From assembly GCA_011763485.2 (NCBI GenBank), contig JAANSK020066687.1, forward strand, positions 1 to 27,777: a stretch of DNA of 27,777 nt, read 5' to 3'. Position numbers and translations under genes: made by a program. Within the stretch, counting starts at the first letter, position 1; the number at the start of each line of letters is the position of its first letter. Origin of the DNA: Isoetes engelmannii. Lineage: Eukaryota; Streptophyta; Lycopodiopsida; Isoetales; Isoetaceae. The notes under the pieces are model-generated. The model did no database searches, was not told the origin of the DNA, and saw nothing but the letters and a program-made list of their open reading frames with translations. Below, in pieces: positions 11,741-21,687 of the stretch.

Positions 11741-12193
11741 AAAATAAGTAAGAGGATACAAATAAATAAGTGAATAGTAAAGCATAGAATAATAAGGATA
11801 CGCTTTGATGAGTCTCATAACGGAAAGGTAATGGTGTCTTGTAAGAAAGCCGCAGAATGATTACAATGTCATGTTGCAGAATCAAAAGGTGAATATAACA
11901 TCTATGCGAATCTTTATCTAGGCTGCATAAATTTAAGGGAATCATAAGAGAATCTTGAAAAATATTGTAGAATCTACAGAATATCTAACGTGATATGGAA
12001 GAAGTTCATCGAATCCATATAGTGTTTGTTCATACATAAGATGATCCCCAATTGCAATCTAAATCAAGTTCATTACCGTGTATTTAAGCATTGTTTTGTT
12101 AAATATGGACTTTTCAGCGGGTCCTTTATGCTCCCATTTGTCTTTTGAGTCACCCAAAATATGGCGTTTGAAGTCCAGAAAAGCGATTCTGAC
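11741..12193. other. Intergenic DNA, nothing recognised
   Basis: AT-rich DNA between the RAD50 3' end and the U6 retrocopy. No coding pattern, RNA gene or strong repeat is seen. The bases just upstream of 12194 hold neither a plant USE (consensus RTCCCACATCG) nor a TATA box at the spacing needed for a U6 promoter. Confidence 0.5.
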
Positions 12194-12209
12194 TTTAATC
12201 TGTGAAGGT
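12194..12209. repeat. Left target-site duplication of the U6 retrocopy
   Basis: TTTAATCTGTGAAGGT at 12194-12209 is repeated exactly at 12384-12399. The two copies bracket the U6 sequence, as expected for a target-site duplication made by LINE-encoded retroposition. The first three T may belong to the U6 terminal T run, so the true duplication is 13-16 bp. Confidence 0.88.
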
Positions 12210-12386
12210 GTCCTTCGGGACATCCGATAAAATTGGAACGATATAGAGAAGATTAGCATGGCCCTTGCGCAAGGATGAAGGTGTCTTTCGGGACGTCCGA
12301 TAAAATTGGAATGATACAGAGAAGATTAGCATGGCCCTTGCGCAAGAATGACACGCATAAATCGAGAAATGGTCCAATTCTTTTTT
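12203..12386 (+). pseudogene. U6 snRNA retrocopy, internally duplicated
   Basis: The sequence matches plant U6 spliceosomal RNA. 12281-12386 is a nearly full copy: 5' stem-loop with TTCG loop, CCGATAAAATTGGAA, ACAGAGA box, AGATTAGCATGGCCC, TGCGCAAG, ATGACACGC, AAATCGAGAAATGGTCCAA and a terminal T run. A 5' partial copy (about 12209-12275) precedes it and stops after GCGCAAGGA. The duplication period is 73 bp (12203 to 12276). The two copies differ at about five positions; the 5' copy has ATAGAGA in place of the ACAGAGA box. A plant-type U6 promoter (USE, TATA) is absent. With the flanking direct repeats, this supports a dead retroposed copy. Confidence 0.92.
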
Positions 12387-12399
12387 AATCTGTGAAGGT
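12384..12399. repeat. Right target-site duplication of the U6 retrocopy
   Basis: Exact second copy of the 16-mer at 12194-12209, starting inside the terminal T run of the U6 sequence. Confidence 0.88.
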
Positions 12400-12633
12400 T
12401 TGAGTGCAGTTTCTTGTTATCTATTATTGAGTGGTTGCCCATATTAGTATAGAGTTTAGGACCAATTAGAGCAAAACAAACACCGGAATTTAGAACTTGA
12501 GAAAAATAGACTACAAAGTCACACTCAAGTATCATATATTGAGGAGCTCAAACTGGGTGTGCGCCCAATTTGATAAACATTGTACACGGCCAGAATTTGA
12601 ATTTGGGCACTTGCTCGACCTGAGTTGATTTTA

Positions 12634-13258
12634 TTAACTAAAAACTTGGTCATGATTTGAAATTCGGTGGATGCCCAATTTGAGATTACTGATCCTCCGG
12701 CTCCCCCTTCTTTCACTGGTTTTATAGATTTTCACCTCTTTGGCTGCATTGATATCAGCTTCCATCTTCTGTGCGAACTCCTGAGAACTCAGAGACGCGT
12801 TTTGTCCCTCTTCTCTTTTTCGCGACTGTTCTTCGTGCGTTTCATCCATTCGATTGACCAAGCTTTCGTCCTCCTTGCCAATGACTTGTTTGTTTTGTCA
12901 TAACAATTCTGTCACTGTCTTTGCCATTGTCGTCGACAACTGGACCTTGTTTCTTGTTCTCCCTAGTATTCTGTCCCTGACCAACTTCTCTCTCCAGATC
13001 TACAGTGTCCACCAGCTGTCGCCTGCCATTCTTGTCCACAAGCAATTGGAATCTCGTGCTAGCATCAGCCAAGCCCACCCATTCTAGATACACCATTGAA
13101 CTGTTCCAATAGGCTAACTTTACTATGATGCACAAGTTATCGAGTTCTTCAGCATAGTAGGGAGAGGTTGTTGATGCGGCTCCACTGTTATGCTCTTGGA
13201 GGTGCCAACATATGATGTGCAATCTTTTCCAATTCTCGAGCAACGATTTTCTTTTCAT
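12634..13258 (-). other. Unrecognised reading frames, possible gene fragment
   Basis: Two overlapping minus-strand frames are open: 13258 to 12842 (138 codons; middle part SMVYLEWVGLADASTRFQLL, then a charged stretch) and 12861 to 12634 (75 codons, rich in E, K and R: EEQSRKREEGQNASLSSQEF). The second could continue the first through a frameshift or intron. Composition is protein-like but no family is recognised. There is no TATA box or poly(A) context, and an element-derived fragment is as likely as a gene. Confidence 0.25.
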
Positions 13259-13260
13259 CG

Positions 13261-13435
13261 GTAACCTTCATCACCTGCCGATTACCTAAGATTTCAGTTT
13301 GTTTTTATTTCAGGAAACTTTCGGGTCTAAGATTTCAGTCTGGTTTTATTCCTCCTACTGCAAGATCCTGTGATCTGTTGAAGAAAAAGGGAAGAAAAGG
13401 CTAGATGGGGTAATCGGCAGGTGATGAAGGGTTAC
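13261..13435. repeat. 26/27-bp inverted repeat with 122-bp loop
   Basis: The left arm 13261-13286 (GTAACCTTCATCACCTGCCG and 6 more) pairs with the right arm 13409-13435, with one unpaired base and no mismatch. The loop contains a direct repeat of TAAGATTTCAGT (at about 13286 and 13328). No target-site duplication is evident beside the arms. It may be a MITE-like element or a foldback/MIRNA-type precursor. Confidence 0.8.
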
Positions 13436-13439
13436 GGAG

Positions 13440-14750
13440 GGCAACTTCCAGGACCTGCTCGAAAAATCTTGGCAGTTTGTTCAGATACTTCTGCTCCGTT
13501 TCAAATGAAAAAAGCCCGATAGCCCTTGCACAATGCTGCCCTGCTAAAAGAAAAGCCTGAGACGAAGTCTAGAACCTCGCACCCCTCCATCATGAAGTAA
13601 GTGCATGTCCTCGAATCGAGATGGGATGGCAATAGGACGTCGCTTCGCAAAGTACCCGGGTTCTTTTCTCCCTAAGGTCGGTAGAACCAGCAATGTAGTG
13701 TGACTACCATCTATCCATCTTAACTACGTCGAGAATGTAGGGTGATGTGCGTTCATATGTCTAGTTGGATGCTGCCTAGTGGCATGACAGTAAAATTACT
13801 GCCTATCTATCTTAACTACGTCGTATTATATGCATGAACCTAAATGCAGATGCATGCATTACTTTGTGGCATAGCGTCTCATAGACCAACGTCTCTAGTG
13901 TACATTAAAGTATCCTCGTTCTCCTTGAAAATGAGATAATTGTATCTAACGATCTCTGGTATGGCAAGAAGAGACATGCCCACAGATTGTTGGTATATAT
14001 GCCTTAAATACATGGTGTTTTACAAATATCCTTAAAAACTTTTATATAAAGCAAGCCGTTCATCTGGAGGCAATCATGTACTTCTTGTATCACATGAAGT
14101 ATATTCAGAAGACCAAAGGTTCAAACTTGTGTTCTTCATATAGATTGCAACAAGTTGTTCATATTATCAGTTATTTTGAGCAATTTCATTACTAAATGAC
14201 ATGTGTTGTGTAGCATCTAGCACATTTCAATTTATGGTAAATTTGCATTTCAAGCTGTTTACCTTTACAATACAATGCACGAAGGTGGTTATTCTTATTA
14301 GGTTTCCCAAGCATCCTCTTCATATGGCAACTAAGACCTAATTCTCAAAAGCTTAATCAATTCTTAACAGTACGCACACTTATTCTAAGTTTTTCGTGAA
14401 CAAATCTTCAATGCATGAACTACAATTAGGTCAATGGCAAGCATCGGACTCAAATCCACAATTACAAAAATGACCTAGATTTGTATTGAGCATTTTTAGT
14501 TGCAACCAATCCAAAAAACCTGCATTCTCTAATGTAATTTGCTTCGAAAAAATGTATTATAGCATAAATAATGTTGTTGGGCCTTGTGTTTATTGATAAA
14601 AATCTCTATTAGACATACTACGCAAATATTAATGAAAAGGACACCAAATAATTCGAATATGAATATGAATAATACGTCTTGAACGAAGGGACCTTGCAAC
14701 AAATGGGATACTACGAGGCAGGGTTTAAAATGCAACAGTTGGAAGAGAGC
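13440..14750. other. Intergenic DNA upstream of the SMP gene
   Basis: AT-rich non-coding DNA apart from the direct repeat at 13711/13803. An RY-type TGCATGCAT lies at 13851-13859, about 0.9 kb from the SMP TATA box. No gene or RNA is recognised. Confidence 0.5.
13711..13823. repeat. 21-bp direct repeat pair
   Basis: CTATCYATCTTAACTACGTCG occurs at 13711-13731 and 13803-13823, 92 bp apart, with one mismatch. No reading frame or known element explains it. Confidence 0.75.
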
Positions 14751-14754
14751 CTGC

Positions 14755-14785
14755 TGCATGCAACTTTTCCGACTAGCCTATATAT
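14755..14785 (+). promoter_or_regulatory. SMP gene core promoter: RY element and TATA box
   Basis: TGCATGCA at 14755-14762 is a palindromic RY element, the site bound by B3 factors of the ABI3/FUS3 type in seed-maturation promoters. TATATA at 14779-14784 lies 17 bp downstream, and the ATG at 14853 would follow a short leader. The combination fits the product family. Function is inferred from motif and position. Confidence 0.55.
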
Positions 14786-14852
14786 ACACAGATGAGGTTC
14801 TAAGCGATTCAATTAGAGACGATTTATTAAACCTATCCAACGGAAAGCAGCC

Positions 14853-15811
14853 ATGCAATCAGTGAACTTTGGGCCGGCGGCAGAAGAGATCGACTAACTG
14901 AAGCCTCATCCTAATCCGCAAGCCAAACAGCTGAATCAGGAGCACGAATCTGCGCCTCCAAAGGCAAATGAAGAAGGCGCTCATCCCAAAACTATAGGAG
15001 ACATGGGTTCTTACTTATTTGAGAGATGTGTTACTTAGATTGTGATTAGACATTGCATTTGCATAAGATGAGCATTTGATTGGTTTGTTTGACGTAGGCA
15101 TTGGAAGAGGCTTCAAAGAAGGCACATGTCAAGCCACTTGAGCTCAAGGATGCAAGGGCTATTCAGAGTGCAGAGGCCCGTGCAACCGGGGCGCCTTCGG
15201 GCGTTCTGGGCGGTCCTGCTTCTTATGCTTCTAATCTGTTGAATGCACCTGGCCAGCCTACTCTTGGCGACGCTCTTGCGGTAATTTCTGTATACAAGAA
15301 TCACCTTCTAGTTGCAATTCCGCTGTGTCAGATGTGCCTATTAAGGCGAAAAAAACTCCAAAATCTTCAGTAAAACAGCAGAAATCGATGGAAAACAGCA
15401 GAAAACAGCAGTTGCAAAATCTACTTACATTCCTGCTTAGAACTCCTGCCACGTGTCGCATCCTGGTTGGGCAAGGGGCCTGAATTGCACCTAACCGAAC
15501 TTTACGTGTTTAGAATCACTTCAAAAACTTCTTTCACAAGTTTTTGGTTCAGCTTGATTCAATGTAATTCACATAAAGTAAAACGCCCTTTGTTGCAGGA
15601 TGCAAAGCAGTACCTTCCTGCGGACAAAGTTGTAACCCAACGTGACGCTGAGAGGATCATGCAGGCGGAATCCCGTAATGATCCAATGGGGCGTGCTGAT
15701 CCTCAAGGTGCTGCTTCAGCTGTGCAAGAGGCAGCAACTTACAATGTCGAACACGGATTTGTTCCTCCAGAGGGTTTCACTGGTCGTGGGCGTGGCCGTG
15801 GATCTGCGTAG
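14853..15811 (+). pseudogene. SMP-domain (seed maturation / LEA) gene with a disrupted first exon
   Basis: Two SMP (PF04927-type) blocks are clear. Exon 2 (15098-15280, 61 codons) reads ALEEASKKAHVKPLELKDAR ... IQSAEARATG ... GGPASYASNLLNAPG, then TLGDALA. Exon 3 (15599-15811) reads DAKQYLPADKVVTQRDAERI ... GAASAVQEAATYN and ends in GRGRGRGSA-stop. These proteins accumulate in maturing seeds or desiccating tissue. Exon 1 should begin at the ATG at 14853 and end with HPKTIGD just before 15003, giving the family's TIGDALE junction. However, codon 15 is TAA (14895-14897), and the bases after GAC are AT, not GT. A poor donor at 15030 would restore phase but insert about nine odd residues. The gene is either a recent pseudogene, wrongly sequenced here, or translated from an unseen start. 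Confidence 0.75.
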
Positions 15812-15858
15812 TTCATTGCTAATACTGGACCTATGTTTTGAACAATTTTTCATTTGTT

Positions 15859-15864
15859 AATAAA
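15859..15864 (+). terminator. Poly(A) signal of the SMP gene
   Basis: AATAAA at 15859-15864, 48 bp after the TAG at 15809-15811, in a T-rich context. Confidence 0.6.
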
Positions 15865-18752
15865 AGTTTTGGTATTTTAATATACAAATTTAGGTACAAA
15901 TTTAGTCCATTTTGAAGTTTTTAGCAAGCTTGCTTTCATGCCTATTCACATTTCATTTCATGGGATTTATGGAATCGAACCTAACCAAGCGGGACAACAA
16001 CCCCAAAACTTAACCAAGTGAGAGGGCCACCCTATTCACATTTCATGCCATGCCACGTCACGTCAGATAAAATTCATGAGCATCAGACATAATTCATGAG
16101 CATTGTTGGATCACAAATTTCTATTGTCGATAGCTAGGGGAGGGTGGCCATTGGCTACGCAAGTGTTGAAAACAGGACACCGAAAATACTTTTTATGGAC
16201 GTGCCAATTTTTTTTGCAAACATAGGATTTTTATATCCGTCCACATAGATGTGATTCATATCGGATATCTACTGATTAGAGTCTTGCTACTTGCGTTCTT
16301 GACAAATATCTGTAAATTTTGAATAGATTTTGTGGTTTTAGAATGGAAGCTTGGATATTCAAAATCATCTCTGGCAGTAGGGATTACATGCTTTTTGGAG
16401 GTAAATCTCTCAATTGGTCATGTTGAATCCATATTGTTCTTGTAGTAGTGGCTCTTGAATCCTTATAAAGCAGGATAGTAAGCTTTGATCTGATTGCTTC
16501 ACCTAGTGGTTTGGAGTCATAAATATTACCCTAGCCATAGGATTTGCAAATATTACAGGGTATTCCGTTTTGGCCATATTGGTCATGGGAATGGAACCCA
16601 TATGCGGCTAAGCTTTTGGAGCCAAGAGATGGCATCTCATGGGTCTATTCTGTGCATCTCTGCCCAGTGGTTGCCTTGGATAAATATGCAAAGAATTCTC
16701 ATCTGGTGTGGCCAGGATGAGCAAATCACAGCCACAACAAGACTTATTTACTTTCTTCTCTTCCTGATTTGCTAGCTCAGGCATTATTAAATCCTCGGAG
16801 GATTTATCTGAGGACCCAAAAGATTACTCTTCCATTGACTTACTGTGCAGCAACAGTGCTAGTTCTGCATGTACCAATTAATCTCTTGTTGGTGTTTTAT
16901 CTGGGGACGCATGTGCTAATGGGATAAATTAGTATAGCTTTTGCATTTGTATAACAGTAGGATGCTTGTATTATTGCCTAGTAATGGCTTAGTGTAGCAT
17001 GTTACTATAAAATTTAATTTTCTAAGCTACACATGAATATAACAGCTATGTATCTGTTTATTGGCAATTTCTTGTGTCAAACGTTCTTGCATGTAACATG
17101 CATATGTGATTCTACCATTCTAAAAATGATGACACTGTCAGCTCTGATTTGCATGTGTCATAACCATGTTGTTTGTACTATAATATTGATAGAACAACAT
17201 TTAGATATTCCTTATGCTTTGGCATTTGCGCATTAGTTAATCTAGGGATTGAGTAACATTAACAACATTATGAACAAGTGCCGATGGGCTGTTGGCAGAT
17301 ACTTAAGATTCTGCTTGCTACTATGTTACATTATTCAGTCTTCCTTGGGCAGATATTCTATATGATATCGAAGAGCTAGCATTCTGTTTCAGTAGGCCAA
17401 AAGAAGGTCGCCATTACCCCAACAATACAATTGCTTTAAACAATGGTTGTTTGTGTTGTTCATTTCTTTTCGCTGCAGATAGTTAGTTTAATTATCTGAT
17501 AAAGATAACTCTGCTCTATGTGGCCTTGTACCCTACTACAGGCTAGCTGGATGCACATTAGTAGAGCAGCATATTAACAAGTCTATAGGAATGTACGATT
17601 TGCCTAGCATTGCTCTATGAAGTAATAGGCCATAATATCCATAGTATGGGCTTTATTTGGTCTGCACATGGAAGAGATAGATAAGTTCTTGTATTTCTTA
17701 AACACAAAAGTAGTTGGTTTGTCCTTACTTTAGGCAGTTGCCACACAGATGCAGTAGTTGGTTTACCCTTGCTGGGTAGTGCCAGATATGAGGAAACAAT
17801 ACATCTTTAACAGATGAGGACCAACGAAATACATTTTTCTTTATACAAATGCAAATTACAGGTGGCAAAGTTTTCAGACTAACAATTTTCGGATAGATAC
17901 TGGCAGCTGCTCTAAGGGCAAATCATGCTTCGATTCATGTAGTTTTGTCTTGGCTAAAACCTTGTATTGAACTTTGACAGCTAGATAGCTCTTAAGGTTG
18001 CCTTCCATTGCCCTTTCCTATGCTTTTCTGTGCCTTCTTGTAAGGCAAATCTTCTTGTTAATTTTAGGAAGCTTGAAATTAACAAAACAACCAACCTAGA
18101 CTGTCTTCCACTACACTATCAGCAGACACTAAAGCCAATGTTGACAAGGTGAACTCTGCATTAAATCATCTATTGTGATGTGGCAGTTCAACTTGATACT
18201 TAGGAAATGGATGTTGCATGGATGCTCTTCTAGATGTAGCTGGAAATCGCAAAGCAGGCCATCTTAGAAAAGGCCATTTTAAAAACATGCAAGTCTGTCT
18301 TAGAGGGTAGGAATACAAGGAATAGAATTTGGTTTGCATCTGCCAGACATCAGGCTAGAGCATCACTTCCACGAGATATTTAATGCTGCTATATGTTGAG
18401 ACAGAAAGTGGAAAAAAAGGAAGAGCCTTCACTAAAATTGCACCACAAATTACCTAGGACAACATGATACTTCAACATGATGTCATCATTCTTCATGTAA
18501 TTCACTCTTTCCCTTGGCCATAAGATGATTGATGGCTACATACATATAAACTGATGAATGAGATTAAATGAAGGGCCTACTGCTTACATTTAAATAAGTG
18601 AGGCAAGGTTAGTGTCATGATGTTTTTTTTATTGGGTTAAAGATGACTAATATTAATATTTTGTGTTTTACAGAGGCACAAACACAATGGATAGATCAAG
18701 GCCGATTAATGGTCTCAAATATTGTTGTTTAAATTCAAGTTTGTGTTTGATA
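15865..18752. other. Long non-coding stretch
   Basis: About 2.9 kb of AT-rich DNA without a convincing gene. The longest plus-strand frame (16494-16775, 93 codons) has no recognisable domain and low-complexity ends. Apart from small duplications near 15941-16103 nothing stands out. Confidence 0.5.
16064..16103. repeat. 20-bp tandem duplication
   Basis: Two adjacent 20-mers of the form CAGAYAWAATTCATGAGCAT at 16064-16083 and 16084-16103. Nearby, CCTATTCACATTTCAT occurs at 15941-15956 and 16031-16046. Confidence 0.8.
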
Positions 18753-18829
18753 AATCTATTTTCAAGTGCTTAAAAATATCAAGCATAAAAATTTGATTAA
18801 GGCTATTTTTAAGTACTTAAAAGTAGATT
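18753..18829. repeat. 26-bp imperfect inverted repeat (hairpin)
   Basis: The arm 18753-18778 pairs with 18804-18829 at 23 of 26 positions, with a 25-base loop. Both arms carry an AAGTRCTTAAAAATA core. It looks like the remnant of a small foldback/MITE-type element. Confidence 0.7.
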
Positions 18830-18885
18830 CAAGCGATGTCATAGTGTTTATCACTTTTTGAACTCTTCATGGTTTATTTGAAAGA

Positions 18886-19216
18886 TTGGCCTTCATTACC
18901 CAGGAAAAAAGTCAACCCTTGCCTCATAATTATGTGTTGCAGCCTTCAATGGCTACCCTGGTAGCCTATGTGGCTGCCATGTTAGCCTTGGTGGTACCAG
19001 TACCCCCATCACTTTGGCACTTCATAAGACGAGTTGGCATTGCCACCTTGGTATGCAACAAAGCTTGCCATGTGTTCTATCTTGTTGCTCATTTTGCCTT
19101 GTTGCCCACATGGCTTGGAAGTTGTTCCTTTTGCTACTACATAAGTTCTACGCTTAAATGCGCAGCCAATGAGCGCCCCCCCCCCCCCCCCCCTCCCCAA
19201 GGGAAAAATTAGAAAT
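18886..19216. other. Low-complexity DNA with a poly(C) run
   Basis: Degenerate repetition of GGCTRCC/GCCATGT-like words, followed by a C homopolymer interrupted by one T (about 19176-19198). Open frames here give proline or glycine runs and are not credible genes. Confidence 0.5.
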
Positions 19217-20216
19217 TTTTCTAAAATTTTAAGTTAGCATACTCCGACCTGTTCTAGCTAGTTTATGGAAGCGATGTGAGTTTCATGGCATCACAAGGCC
19301 AATCCATTGGCTTATTTCATAACTGGTTTCCACGAGAGTCGGCTTTTCCCTTGTCATAGGTTGTTCTTATTTGACAGATTGAGTTATTTTACACTGATCT
19401 TGACAATTATAATCATGATTCCGATCATGGTTTCCCATTTTTTGAACCTACGAGATTCTTATTATTATCAACCATGTACAGAGTTTACAGAGATGTGTCT
19501 ACTGGTATGACATTCCACTAGATTATATGGTATAAATACATATTTTCTATATTCACGTTAGTATACAAATCATCGTATACGACTTGTATACATGGTATTA
19601 GGCAATACCCAGGAGGTGTAAGGCTAAGTTAGGTATGAATACCATTTGCCACATGGATATCCACCTTTAGGTGTATTTGCCATGTGGCGACGTCCCATTG
19701 AGCCAAGTGTGCTAACATGAGCCCTAACCTATTCTAGGATCCTAATCCTAGCACACTTTTTTGCTCGACCCTCTGTTCGATTTTTGAATCATCGCGGGAA
19801 AACCCGGCAGGAGCGTGTACCGGAGCAGCCCCAGAAGCGTGAGTGTAGCAGCTTTAGGAGCGCCTACGTCGAAGATCTTGAGGGAGATGGAGACACCAGG
19901 ACAGGGAGGGAGTTCATCTGGAACATGTATTTCGAGTAGATAGCTAGCTAACTCTCCTGGATCTAGCATTCTAGATGAGTTAGCATGTTGACTTTCCAGT
20001 AGAGCTATCCTAACCTTAGATTCGACCATGAACTCTAATTAATGAACCCTAAATGTATGTTAGATGTATGATTAGGATTAGATGTTATTCTCTTGTTATT
20101 ATGTGATGAGATGATGGTTCAACTTGTATTCGCACCTCTTGTGTATTGGGAAGGGGGATGGAGACCTAGAAGCCTACAATTAGGTGATGCTTCTAGTTTA
20201 GCTCCAATAATTCCTA
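19217..20216. other. Intergenic DNA, no gene recognised
   Basis: AT-rich sequence. The only structure noted is a pair of 9-bp complementary arms, GCCACATGG and CCATGTGGC, about 25 bp apart near 19650-19687. A 93-codon minus-strand frame (20029-19748) has no recognisable domain. Confidence 0.45.
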
Positions 20217-20902
20217 TTATTCTAGGGAAAGGGCTTGATGCACATATCTATTGCCGATGTGGAGTGGAGTTCCAATTGAGTTGAATAGATGAGTACAATG
20301 GCCCATAGGGCGACACAACAATGAATCCCCAAATGAGTGAAACACAATGAAACCCATAGGGAAACACAACAATGAACCCCAAATGGGTGAAAAACCAACA
20401 TAACACCCCGAGAGTCTAGTCATTTTCATAGGCAAACAATTCGGAGAACAAGTTGCATGTATCAAGTCGAGAGACAGTGCGAGTCCCCTAGATGCCGTCA
20501 CCTCCGCATGCTCGTGAACTGCTACCAACCTCACCGGTGAGGCACCACCACCCGGCACGCCTAACTCCAAAAGACAAGCATCGACCCCACTCTCCGCATC
20601 CCATCAAGCCTCTCTTGCTAAGGAGGAACGCCATGTGCGCCGGGGTCCTAGAACTGCAAGAACACCAAAACGCTGTTGTTAAAAGAGCAAGGGTTTGGAG
20701 CTATCATGGACCCAAAGATTAACTGACCCAAATACTCGACACACGAGATCAAGATAAAGATGATCCATGAGGATCCTCGGAAGCCACAGGGATATGCCAA
20801 GATGGGGGATACCCTAACGTCAAGGATGAGGTTTGAGGTTATCTCCACCTCCCTCAACTTTCTTATATGATTACATTTTCCTTTTAATATAGTTTCTTTG
20901 TC

Positions 20903-20937
<35 letters not shown>
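20217..20937 (+). mobile_element. Interspersed repeat, about 720 bp, ending in 32 A
   Basis: The right end, 20816-20937, is related to the retroelement tail at 116-216 and ends in 32 consecutive A (20906-20937). The left end, 20217-20262, is related to 26836-26880 (shared TTCTAGGGAAAG, GCTTGAT, ACATATCTAT, GCCGA). Inside are two tandem 51-bp units (starting 20302 and 20353, CCCATAGGG ... ACACAACAATGAA). The A tail points to a retroposed element read on +. The frame matching the tail of the first copy is interrupted (stop where that copy has Trp), so this copy is dead. Whether the left and right parts form one element is uncertain. Confidence 0.5.
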
Positions 20938-20939
<2 letters not shown>

Positions 20940-21490
20940 TTCATAAACACTAATAAGTACTGGAGGTTTTTACGTCCTAGGTAATTCAACCTTCGACACT
21001 TTGAAAGTTATCTTTGGCTATCTGTCTAGAATGCATTAAAATATACTGAACACTCAGATTTTGACAAGCCTATGCTCCTGAAAAAAGAATTCGCGATACT
21101 AGTACCATACCAAGTCTAGTTGACAATTTGGAACTGTTCGAATGCATTGTGGCAAAGTTCATGTTTGCTAAAATTTAGAACTCCAATTTGTCCTTCATAC
21201 ATTATTAAACTTCCAAAAGGAAAATGACAACATACCTCAAAAAAAGAATCTTCCTATGGAACATTCTTATAATATCCCTTAAGCCACGATATGGACATTA
21301 AAGCTCCCAAAGGGGAGTGTGTTGTGTCTTGTTGCATGCTTATAAATTAGGCCATCAATCTAAATCAGAAATGGTACATATAAATATAGTAATGCTTATC
21401 GTATTGTTTTGGTCAAGCCACCCCGTCACATATGACATTGAAATGACTTTTGATTGTCCCATATTTGTAAACCATTGAAAAAGCCATTCT
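20938..21490. other. Upstream region of the germin-like gene
   Basis: AT-rich DNA between the poly(A) tail and the germin TATA box. I see no gene, RNA or repeat in it; it presumably holds the distal promoter. Confidence 0.4.
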
Positions 21491-21493
21491 TTC

Positions 21494-21501
21494 TATATAA
21501 A
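21494..21501 (+). promoter_or_regulatory. TATA box of the germin-like gene
   Basis: TATATAAA at 21494-21501, about 190 bp upstream of the ATG at 21688. This would give a leader of roughly 160 bases if transcription starts about 30 bp downstream. Confidence 0.55.
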
Positions 21502-21687
21502 CAACAATAGAATAGACTAGAATAGAAGGAAGACCATATGGAAGCCCTCCTTGGAGAATGGTTCAAAGCGTGCTAAATATGTGGAGAAGGGGCCAAGTCA
21601 TAACTGGTAGCATATAAGAGGCTGAATAGAGGAGAACAAATTACAAAACCAGCGAAGCACCCTTCTTTGCGACTCAACAAAACAAAA

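Noticed and set aside
12203-12386. Two functional tandem U6 genes
   Set aside because: The 5' copy is truncated with an altered ACAGAGA box, no U6 promoter elements precede either copy, and flanking target duplications show a retrocopy.
13590-13700. tRNA-like sequence (TCGAATCGA and GGGTTC words)
   Set aside because: No cloverleaf with acceptor, anticodon and T arms at proper spacing could be drawn.
16494-17236. Plus-strand ORFs of 93 and 67 codons as genes
   Set aside because: No recognisable domain, hydrophobic low-complexity composition, and no exon or promoter context.
19009-19212. Proline- or glycine-run ORFs on both strands
   Set aside because: They exist only because of the C homopolymer near 19176-19198.
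20030-20090. Interstitial telomere repeats (CCCTAAA-like words)
   Set aside because: Only isolated single words occur; there is no tandem TTTAGGG array.
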